NCBI GenBank assembly: GCA_016205125.1 | Contig: JACQJE010000012.1 | Coordinates: 1 to 6,202 of the forward strand | Direction: 5' to 3' | From: Deltaproteobacteria bacterium | GTDB lineage: Bacteria > Bdellovibrionota > O2-12-FULL-43-9 > JACQJE01 | Length of the DNA: 6,202 bases | Shown: one piece after another, positions 1 through 5,098 of the stretch | Layout of the letters: each line of letters begins with the position of its first letter | Position numbering within the stretch: position 1 is the stretch's first letter | Made by a program: the position numbers and the translations under genes | The notes under the pieces: model-generated | Seen by the model: only the letters and a program-made list of their open reading frames with translations | The model's database searches: none | Told to the model about the DNA's origin: nothing

Positions 1-401
1 AGAATAGCTTCACCGATTTTTTTCTCGAGATGGACGGAGGTCAAAGGAAACGCCTTGTCGATCCGATTGACTGAAACCCTGAATCGCTTCTTTGTCTGCG
101 ACAAGAGCTGGCGAGAGAGTGAGGAGAGAGTGCCGTTCAGGATTGCAGAATATTCTGAGGCCACTGTCGTAATAGGACTGAATGACGCGATGCCAAAAAT
201 GTGGCCGATAATTTCACGATGTGTCACGGAATCGCAATTTGTTGTAACGAACATCCTTCTCCAGGCATTTTCCACTTGGGCTTCGATCTGTTTCTTTAAG
301 AATGCCATTTGAATGTTTTCGAGGAGGAGCTTTTCAAACCACGGCCGGTTTCTCCCTTTCAGATGGATTTCACTGTGGCGGATTAAATAGGTAGAACTCA
401 T
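1..401 (-). CDS. thiI: ThiI, tRNA 4-thiouridine synthetase / thiamine sulfur carrier, N-terminal part (3' end outside window)
   Basis: Translating the reverse strand from ATG 401-399 gives 133 codons with no stop, running off the left edge, so the gene is truncated by the window and not broken. The N-terminus has LIRHSEIHLKGRNRPWFEKL (about residues 6-25), close to the ThiI family start (LIR-x-GE-x-x-x-KG-x-NR). This is followed by FGI-x-SFSP near residue 70 and KKRFRVSVNRIDKAFP near residues 105-120, as expected of the ferredoxin-like domain leading into the THUMP RNA-binding domain. ThiI adenylates U8 of tRNA and inserts sulfur taken from a cysteine desulfurase persulfide; in some bacteria it also feeds thiamine thiazole synthesis. 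The PP-loop ATPase domain and any rhodanese domain lie outside the window. The ATG overlaps the stop of the upstream cysteine desulfurase (ATGA) and no good Shine-Dalgarno precedes it, so translation is probably coupled. Family assignment comes from remembered motifs. Confidence 0.88.
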   Translation of the reverse strand, partial: MSSTYLIRHSEIHLKGRNRPWFEKLLLENIQMAFLKKQIEAQVENAWRRMFVTTNCDSVTHREIIGHIFGIASFSPITTVASEYSAILNGTLSSLSRQLLSQTKKRFRVSVNRIDKAFPLTSVHLEKKIGEAI

Positions 402-1540
402 GAGTGCGAAAGGATGGTTTTTAGAGCATTGAGAAAAAATTCGACATCGCTCTTTTGAGAAGAGGGGCTGAAACTTGCCCGGAGACTCGACGAAGCGGTC
501 TCCTTTGGGAGACCCAATGCCAAAAGGATTCGATTGGGCCGCGAGAGATGATTGCAGGCAGAACCGGCAGAAAGCGCGATTCCAAGCTCATCAAACATTC
601 GAAGTGCCGTCTCTGAAGGAATCCCCTTGACTGAAAAGTTTAAGAGATAAGGGGAGCCGTCGTGCGGAGAGTTGAGGTGAATGCGCGAGCCAAAGTTTTC
701 AACTCCTTCCCTGCAGTGGTCCCACAATTCTTTGACATGCTTGAAATTCAGATCGAGATTCAGGGCAGCTTCTTTTGCGGCCAGGTGGAAACCGGCAATT
801 GCTGGAAAGTTTTCTGTTCCCGCACGTCTCCCCCGTTCTTGTTCTCCGCCGATCAACTGCGGAACAAGAGGAATCTCGCGAGTCAGAATGAGAGCTCCGA
901 CTCCAAGGGGCCCGTGGATCTTATGTCCGCTGATGGTAAAGAGATCGATGTGATTGTCCTTGAGCGGAATGTGGATCTTACCAAAGGCCTGTACCCCATC
1001 GACATGTAAAAGGGTCGATGGGTTGGCCCGTTTTACGGAAGTGCCCAGCTCAGATAAGCGCTGGATTGTCCCAATTTCATTATTGACCCCGATAGTAGAA
1101 ATAATCGCAGTTTGGGGCCTGATCACCTGATTCAATTCCTCTAGAGAAACTAACCCTTCTGAGTCGACCTTTAAGTAAGTGACTGGCAATCCTCTTGCCT
1201 CCAGATCTTTATATAAATTGTATACGGATGAGTGTTCGATAGAGGTTGTAACCGCATGTTGTTTGCTCAACTCTTTTCGGGAAAGGGTGCCGAGGATTGC
1301 GAGGTTGTTTGCTTCTGTTCCGCTTGACGTGAACGTGATGAATTCCGGAGAAACTCGAAAATGTTCGGCAAACCAGCGGCGTGAGTTTTCTAAAACATCG
1401 TGCGATCTCAACCCGAAGCGATGGGTCGCTGACGGATTGCCATACTCACTGAGCGAAATCTTCCTGACGATTTCAATGACTGCGGCGGAGCAGGGGGTAT
1501 GACTGGCGTGATCGAGGTAAATTTGCTGACCTTTTTTCAT
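398..1540 (-). CDS. PLP-dependent cysteine desulfurase, NifS/IscS type, likely sulfur donor to ThiI
   Basis: This 380-residue protein has the family's usual length. It is a fold-type I PLP enzyme that converts cysteine to alanine and carries the sulfur as a cysteine persulfide. Visible motifs are YLDHASHTP at 8-16 (usual form YLDNAATTP), SSGTEANN at 72-79, SIEHSSV with H103 stacking on PLP, VNNEIGTIQ at 152-160, HVDGVQAFGK with D181 and Q184, and SGHK with K207 as the Schiff-base lysine. These are followed by GGEQERGRRAGTEN (231-244) and SAGSACN with the sulfur-accepting C329. The Cys loop is of the long, class I (NifS/IscS) type but about one residue shorter than E. coli IscS before its proline. 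After R354 the usual FSLGR reads ASFSP. Only one start is possible, since an in-frame TAG lies three codons upstream of the ATG; that ATG has no Shine-Dalgarno. The 4-bp overlap with thiI argues for a dedicated ThiI partner, like the NifZ-ThiI pair of Bacillus subtilis. The paralog name is left open. Confidence 0.93.
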   Translation of the reverse strand: MKKGQQIYLDHASHTPCSAAVIEIVRKISLSEYGNPSATHRFGLRSHDVLENSRRWFAEHFRVSPEFITFTSSGTEANNLAILGTLSRKELSKQHAVTTSIEHSSVYNLYKDLEARGLPVTYLKVDSEGLVSLEELNQVIRPQTAIISTIGVNNEIGTIQRLSELGTSVKRANPSTLLHVDGVQAFGKIHIPLKDNHIDLFTISGHKIHGPLGVGALILTREIPLVPQLIGGEQERGRRAGTENFPAIAGFHLAAKEAALNLDLNFKHVKELWDHCREGVENFGSRIHLNSPHDGSPYLLNFSVKGIPSETALRMFDELGIALSAGSACNHLSRPNRILLALGLPKETASSSLRASFSPSSQKSDVEFFLNALKTILSHS

Positions 1541-1546
1541 TGGGCG

Positions 1547-1591
1547 CTATTCTACACACGGCGGATTAATTGTCAAAAGGCGATCACCTCC
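1547..1591 (-). other. Possible 9-codon upstream mini-ORF with a perfect extended Shine-Dalgarno
   Basis: On the minus strand GGAGGTGATC (1591-1582) matches the anti-Shine-Dalgarno tail of 16S rRNA over ten bases. Five bases later a TTG opens the peptide MTINPPCVE (1576-1550), which ends at TAG 1549-1547, six bases before the desulfurase ATG and in the same frame. If a longer transcript exists, this could load ribosomes that reinitiate at the Shine-Dalgarno-less ATG. It conflicts with the leaderless reading, because TTG and TAG coincide with the -35 and the end of the -10. It may simply be chance. Confidence 0.25.
1549..1576 (-). promoter_or_regulatory. Leftward sigma70-type promoter for the cysteine desulfurase-thiI operon
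   Basis: Read on the minus strand, a perfect -35 TTGACA (1576-1571) is followed by 16 bases and a -10 TAGAAT (1554-1549, 5 of 6 consensus). A start six to eight bases after the -10 falls at about 1543-1541, only one to three bases before the ATG at 1540. That would give an almost leaderless mRNA, which fits the lack of a Shine-Dalgarno. The call is based on consensus match only. Confidence 0.55.
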
Positions 1592-1659
1592 CCCAATTGT
1601 CACTTTTGCCGCAATTTGTCTGTCTGAAACAGTAAACGGCAGCTTGACAAAATTTGTCA
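1568..1659 (+). repeat. Four same-direction AATT(T)GTC motifs in the divergent promoter region
   Basis: The motif AATTGTCA or AATTTGTC(A) occurs at 1568-1575, 1595-1602, 1613-1620 and 1651-1659; an additional TGTC follows the third copy at 1621-1624. Four copies in 92 bases between two divergent operons suggests binding sites for a regulator. The T-rich-then-TGTC shape resembles the TGTC-core sites reported for Pseudomonas aeruginosa PilR upstream of pilA, and a PilR-like protein is encoded downstream. Two copies also overlap promoter elements, so part of the recurrence may reflect -35 hexamers. The regulator is inferred. Confidence 0.35.
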
Positions 1660-1672
1660 CATAATGTAATAT
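1644..1672 (+). promoter_or_regulatory. Rightward sigma70-type promoter for the pilS-pilR-pilD operon
   Basis: A perfect TTGACA (1644-1649), a 17-base spacer and TAATAT (1667-1672, 4 of 6 consensus) form the best rightward promoter in the gap. A start near 1679-1680 would give a leader of about 360 bases before pilS that includes the tandem repeat and the MITE-like element. I saw no GG-N10-GC sigma54 site between here and pilS. Confidence 0.45.
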
Positions 1673-1678
1673 TTACAT
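1645..1678. promoter_or_regulatory. Two adjacent 15-bp palindromes overlapping the rightward promoter (candidate operators)
   Basis: TGACAAA-A-TTTGTCA (1645-1659) has perfect 7-bp arms and covers most of the -35. ATGTAA-TAT-TTACAT (1664-1678) has perfect 6-bp arms and covers the -10. Their centres are 19 bp apart, nearly two helical turns, so dimers bound at both would lie on the same DNA face. This is typical of repressor or autoregulator sites, but the factor is unknown. Confidence 0.4.
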
Positions 1679-1734
1679 ATATTTCTAGGAACACTCTTTA
1701 GTTTAAAAGAATTTTTTTGCAATAATTATATGAA

Positions 1735-1774
1735 ATTAATGATGTTTTTAGCGCATTAATGATATTTTTAATGC
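1735..1774 (+). repeat. Tandem pair of 20-bp AT-rich repeats
   Basis: ATTAATGATGTTTTTAGCGC (1735-1754) is followed directly by ATTAATGATATTTTTAATGC (1755-1774); 17 of 20 positions match. A 20-bp period is close to two helical turns, so a bound protein would sit twice on one face. A more diverged run (TTTTTTGCAATAATTA, about 1713-1728) just upstream may be a third degenerate unit. The repeats lie in the untranslated leader expected for pilS. The role is unknown; a regulator site or a nucleoid-protein-bound AT tract are possible. Confidence 0.6.
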
Positions 1775-1798
1775 AGGAAGTGCGGTTTTTCCATGAGG

Positions 1799-1976
1799 CG
1801 TTTTTTGTCAACTTCTCAATAAGTGGGGGGACGCGCAGTGTCATTCTGAGGGCGCCAGCCCGAAGAATCTCCCCGCAAGAGCGTTTCAGATCCTTCGCCG
1901 GAGTTTACCCTCGATCGCAGCGAAGGGGGGGGATGACAAGCTACCTCACGTTATTGAGAAGTTACGTTTTTTGTCA
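1799..1976. mobile_element. MITE-like palindromic element (about 154 bp) with inverted ends and flanking direct repeats
   Basis: Perfect 13-bp inverted repeats AACTTCTCAATAA (1810-1822) and TTATTGAGAAGTT (1951-1963) bracket the element. Just outside them the 12-bp sequence CGTTTTTTGTCA occurs twice in direct orientation (1799-1810 and 1965-1976), as a target-site duplication would. Inside are nested pairs: TGTCAT (1839-1844) with ATGACA (1933-1938), and CGAAGAATCT (1861-1870) with AGATCCTTCG (1889-1898, one mismatch). The inner core, GTCATTCTGAG followed by GAAGAATCT and ending GGATGAC, resembles a dispersed palindromic repeat I recognise from many bacterial genomes. No transposase is encoded. 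A non-mobile composite repeat or large RNA hairpin is the alternative. Confidence 0.55.
1861..1898. repeat. Inner hairpin of the dispersed palindromic repeat
   Basis: CGAAGAATCT and AGATCCTTCG can pair over ten positions (nine Watson-Crick and one T/G-type mismatch) around an 18-base loop. This is the central stem of the GTCATTCTGAG-type repeat, which usually reads nearly palindromic from end to end. Here the outer parts are degraded, with a G-run at 1925-1932, suggesting an old or remodelled copy. A weaker look-alike of the repeat start (GTCATCGTGAGC, 1973-1984) follows on the right. Confidence 0.5.
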
Positions 1977-2012
1977 TCGTGAGCTGAACCGGTAGATCAA
2001 GGTGACTTAGTT

Positions 2013-2041
2013 GGAGGGGCTTTTTAGCCGATCAGAAGATT
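2013..2041 (+). promoter_or_regulatory. Displaced ribosome binding site and small hairpin before pilS
   Basis: GGAGG (2013-2017) is the only good Shine-Dalgarno before the pilS ATG, but it ends 24 bases away, which is too far in linear RNA. Between them GGCT-TTTT-AGCC (2018-2029) can fold as a 4-bp stem. Folding would reduce the effective distance to about 12 bases. There is no other in-frame start between the TGA at 2003-2005 and the ATG at 2042. A downstream start at 2099 (codon 20) is the main alternative. Confidence 0.35.
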
Positions 2042-3730
2042 ATGATCACTCAAAAACCGATTCAGAGCATTATCCTTGGGGGTTCTCCTGAAGAAGAGAT
2101 GCGCTGGTTCATGTTTCTGCGCATTTTTCTTGTGGGTCTCCTTCTCATCATCACCATGATTTATCAGGTCAATCGCGGGGATATGCCAGGGGTCCGCGAA
2201 ACACTCCTATCACTCTACAGCCTCATGGCGTTGACGTTTGCTGTGGATCTGGCCGCAGCGTTCTTTCTCCCTAGGATCAAGAATTTGCAGGCCTTTTCTG
2301 TGGGGCAGGTCTCTTATGACATTCTCTTTGTCACACTTCTCCTTTACGCGACTGATGTGATTGCGGGGGGTTTCAACTTTCTCTACTTGATGGTCATCAT
2401 CTTTTCCGCGCTTGTGTTCTCCCGCAAGGGCGCATTATTGACCAGTTTCGGCGCGAGCGCCGCGTACACGATTCTTCTTTTAATCCAGCCGAGTACTTAT
2501 GACTTCTTTTACCATGCCTTTGTCACGTCGGCCGCCTTTATCGTTGTGGGCTTGCTGAGCGGGTATCTTACTGAACAGCTCAGACAAACAGGTTCAAAAT
2601 TGATTGAAACACAGCGCGACGTGCACCGCCTGGCGGACTTAAACCGGGCCATTATTGAGAATGTAGAGACCGGAATTATTACGACGGATGTGCGCGGGCG
2701 GATCACATTTCTGAATGCCGCAGGGGAGAGATTGACTGGCATAGAACTCCCCGCGGTACGGGGGGAACATCTGAGCGAAATTTTTCCTGAATTTCAGGAA
2801 GTGGTCGATCTTCACCTCCAACATCGCCGGCAGGGCATTGAAGGGTCTGTCAAGAGACTGGAGCATCGCTATAAGAATCCTGAAGGGAAGAGGTTTCGAT
2901 TGGGATTTGCCGTTTCAATCTTGCGGGATGATCAGGGAAAAGAGGATGGACGGATTCTCATTTTTGAGGATTTGACGCAAATTGCCGAGATGGAACGCAA
3001 ATTGCGGCTGGCAGATAAATTGGCTGCGATCGGGCAGTTGGCGGCGGGAATGGCGCATGAGATTCGAAATCCTCTTGCATCGATGAGCGGCTCGATTGAG
3101 ATGCTCAAATCAAAAGTCCCGCTCGATTCAGATGAAGCGAGATTGATGAATATCGTGATGAGGGAAACGGAACGGCTCAACTTATTGCTTACAGAGTTTC
3201 TGGAATTCGTAAAACCGACAAAATCAAAAGAGGTTCTGTTTTCGCTCAGAGAGTTAATTCAGGAGACGATTGTCGCAATAAAACTTAACCCAGAGATCAC
3301 ATCTGACGTGGAATTTGTTGTCGATGAGAGTTTTGCCCCCGGCTATTCGATAGAGGGGGATCCTGACAAGATTAAGCAGGTTTTCTGGAATCTCTTCCTC
3401 AATGCGTGCCAGGCGATGCCTTACGGCGGAAAGATCGAGATCTTTGCGACGGCAGGGAAAGAGATCCTCACTATCGGTGTGCGGGATACCGGGATGGGAA
3501 TGAATGAAGAGGTGGTCGGAAGGATTTTTGATCCTTTTTACACCACAAAGGAGAGGGGAACAGGGCTCGGTTTATCGACGAGTTACCGTATCATTGAGGC
3601 CCATCAGGGGGGAATTCATGTCGAGAGTCAGGAGGGAAAAGGGACGACCTTCTACGTCTCCCTCCCTCTGGCGGAAAAAGATTTAGCAATAAGAGGGGAG
3701 AAAAATGAAGCCAAGAATCTTAGTCGTTGA
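2042..3730 (+). CDS. pilS: PilS-like membrane sensor histidine kinase (NtrB family output)
   Basis: This 562-residue protein starts with six hydrophobic segments (about 22-42, 56-76, 91-107, 110-126, 130-149 and 158-176), the layout of PilS of type IV pilus systems. A PAS domain (about 197-315; GIITTDVRGRITFLNAAGER at 211-230) follows. The HisKA dimer/phosphoacceptor region has AHEIRNPLAS with H339. The ATPase domain has the N box (N450, N454), DTGMG G1 box (D482), FDPFYTTK F box (496-503) and GTGLGLS G2 box (506-512). It should autophosphorylate H339 and pass phosphate to the response regulator encoded next, whose ATG lies inside its last codons (26-bp overlap). In Pseudomonas PilS monitors pilin in the inner membrane; whether this protein does the same is inferred from architecture and the prepilin peptidase gene downstream. 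It could serve another NtrB/NtrC-type signal. Confidence 0.85.
   Translation: MITQKPIQSIILGGSPEEEMRWFMFLRIFLVGLLLIITMIYQVNRGDMPGVRETLLSLYSLMALTFAVDLAAAFFLPRIKNLQAFSVGQVSYDILFVTLLLYATDVIAGGFNFLYLMVIIFSALVFSRKGALLTSFGASAAYTILLLIQPSTYDFFYHAFVTSAAFIVVGLLSGYLTEQLRQTGSKLIETQRDVHRLADLNRAIIENVETGIITTDVRGRITFLNAAGERLTGIELPAVRGEHLSEIFPEFQEVVDLHLQHRRQGIEGSVKRLEHRYKNPEGKRFRLGFAVSILRDDQGKEDGRILIFEDLTQIAEMERKLRLADKLAAIGQLAAGMAHEIRNPLASMSGSIEMLKSKVPLDSDEARLMNIVMRETERLNLLLTEFLEFVKPTKSKEVLFSLRELIQETIVAIKLNPEITSDVEFVVDESFAPGYSIEGDPDKIKQVFWNLFLNACQAMPYGGKIEIFATAGKEILTIGVRDTGMGMNEEVVGRIFDPFYTTKERGTGLGLSTSYRIIEAHQGGIHVESQEGKGTTFYVSLPLAEKDLAIRGEKNEAKNLSR
3693..3704 (+). promoter_or_regulatory. Ribosome binding site of the response regulator, inside pilS
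   Basis: GAGGGGAG (3693-3700) lies four bases before ATG 3705 within the last codons of the kinase gene. It supports this start and independent plus coupled initiation of the regulator. Confidence 0.7.
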
Positions 3731-5087
3731 TGACGAAGAGAGTATCCGCGAATTTCTTGAGATTATGCTCAAGCGGGAAGGGCATACCGTGAAATGCGCC
3801 AAAGATGGCGCAGAAGCGCTCAAAATCCTGGAAAAAGAGAGCTTTGACATGTGCATCACCGATCTGCAGATGCCAAAAGTCTCTGGAATAGAGCTTTTGG
3901 CCAAGGCCCATGAGATCAATCCTCACATGCTGGTCCTTATCATTACAGCTTATGGAACGACGGAATCTGCTGTTGAGGCCATGAAACGCGGCGCTTATGA
4001 TTACATCACGAAACCTTTCAAGATCGAAGAGATCAAAATCATCATCAAAAAGGCTTTTGAGCGGCGCAATTTAGAGCGCGAAAACCTCCAGCTGAAGAAA
4101 GCCTTGGGATCGAAATACTCCTTTCAAAATATCGTTGGTTCCAGTTCGGTGATGCTGGAGCTTTTCGAGATGATCCAGCGCGTTTCTCAGACAAAGACGA
4201 ACATTTTAATTACAGGAGAAAGCGGAACAGGAAAGGAGATGGTTGCGAAGGCGATCCATTTTAATGGCCCGCTTAAAGACAAGTCCTTTGTGACGGTCAA
4301 CTGTGGCGCAATACCGGAAACACTGATGGAGAGCGAACTCTTTGGGCACAAGAAAGGCTCCTTTACCGGTGCTGTTGCCGATAAAGAGGGGCTCTTCAAG
4401 GTGGCGGACGGCGGCACCATCTTTCTTGATGAGATTGGTGATCTTCCCCTTTTGGTCCAGGTTAAGCTCTTGAGAGCGATTCAAGAGAAGACATTCAAAA
4501 TCGTGGGAGGGACGGAAGATATTTCCGTCGATGTTCGCATCATCTCTGCGACAAACAGAGATCTCTATGCAGATGTCAAAAAGGGGAGATTCAGAGAAGA
4601 TCTTTTTTATCGCCTCAATGTCATCCAAATTCACACGCCGTCGCTGCGTCAGAGAAAAGAAGACATCCCCCTCCTCGCCCAGCATTTTGTCGAGAAACAT
4701 GGAAAGGAACTCAGCAAAGAAGTGCAGAAGATTTCCAAGGAAGCTCTCGACTATTTGATGGCGTATGATTATCCTGGAAATGTGCGGGAGCTTGAGAATA
4801 TCATAGAGCGCGCTGTCGCGCTGGAGATGGGACCTGCCATTTTGGCGGAGAGTCTTCCCAAACACCTCCTTGCTCTTTCCGGGAAAGCGCCGCTGGGAGA
4901 GTCTTTACTGCCGGAATTTGAGTGGAAGGAGGGAGGGATAAAGCTCGAAAAAATTGTAGAGGCCATTGAAAAACGCTACATGGCAAGAGCGCTGGAGCAA
5001 ACGGGGGGCATCAAGAAGGAGGCGGCAAAGCTCCTCGGGATCAGTTTCCGATCGATGCGCTACCGCGTTGACAAATATGGCCTGTAA
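3705..5087 (+). CDS. pilR: PilR-like sigma54-dependent response regulator (NtrC family)
   Basis: The 460 residues follow the NtrC plan. A receiver domain (about 3-118) has acidic D9 and D10, phosphoacceptor D53 in ITDLQMP, T81 and K103. A short linker leads to the AAA+ sigma54-interaction domain (about 142-375), with Walker A GESGTGKE (171-178) and KKGSFTGAV carrying the sigma54-contacting loop as GSFTGA (218-223) instead of GAFTGA. Walker B is GGTIFLDEIGD (236-246, D242/E243); FREDLFYRLNV (296-306) and YPGNVRELEN (356-365) complete the domain. A Fis-type helix-turn-helix closes the protein (about 436-460, KKEAAKLLGISFRSMRYRV). It should activate sigma54 promoters by remodelling the closed complex with ATP once phosphorylated by the preceding kinase; pilin genes are the expected target but are not in this window. 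The Ser in the GAFTGA loop is a natural variant I associate with PilR proteins. All catalytic residues appear intact. Confidence 0.9.
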   Translation: MKPRILVVDDEESIREFLEIMLKREGHTVKCAKDGAEALKILEKESFDMCITDLQMPKVSGIELLAKAHEINPHMLVLIITAYGTTESAVEAMKRGAYDYITKPFKIEEIKIIIKKAFERRNLERENLQLKKALGSKYSFQNIVGSSSVMLELFEMIQRVSQTKTNILITGESGTGKEMVAKAIHFNGPLKDKSFVTVNCGAIPETLMESELFGHKKGSFTGAVADKEGLFKVADGGTIFLDEIGDLPLLVQVKLLRAIQEKTFKIVGGTEDISVDVRIISATNRDLYADVKKGRFREDLFYRLNVIQIHTPSLRQRKEDIPLLAQHFVEKHGKELSKEVQKISKEALDYLMAYDYPGNVRELENIIERAVALEMGPAILAESLPKHLLALSGKAPLGESLLPEFEWKEGGIKLEKIVEAIEKRYMARALEQTGGIKKEAAKLLGISFRSMRYRVDKYGL

Positions 5088-5098
5088 AAGGAGATTCC
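5086..5098 (+). promoter_or_regulatory. Ribosome binding site of the prepilin peptidase
   Basis: AAAAGGAG (5086-5093) begins inside the TAA of the regulator gene and sits five bases before ATG 5099. It decides this start and shows the gene is read from the same operon. Confidence 0.75.

Noticed and set aside
55..312. Open frame of 85 codons on the plus strand
   Set aside because: It is antisense to the ThiI reading frame, which has clear family motifs, and this frame shows no recognisable motif.
662..1502. Several plus-strand frames (662-1009, 681-953, 1179-1502)
   Set aside because: All lie opposite the well-supported cysteine desulfurase and resemble no known protein.
1759..1995. 78-codon plus-strand frame in the intergenic region
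   Set aside because: It runs through the tandem repeat and the MITE-like element, has a low-quality composition and no Shine-Dalgarno; it is probably chance.
2018..2029. Rho-independent terminator at GGCTTTTTAGCC
   Set aside because: The stem is only 4 bp, the T-run is in the loop and not after the stem, and it sits directly before a gene start.
1680..2041. Sigma54 promoter (GG-N10-GC) upstream of pilS
   Set aside because: TTTGC at 1716-1720 looks like a -12 element, but the required GG is missing at 1707-1708; no other pair with correct spacing was found.
1541..2041. CRISPR array or riboswitch in the long intergenic region
   Set aside because: Only two adjacent 20-bp units without spacers are present, and no known riboswitch core was recognised.
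4206..4865. 219-codon minus-strand frame opposite pilR
   Set aside because: Despite its length it mirrors the codon structure of the conserved AAA+ domain and shows no domain of its own.
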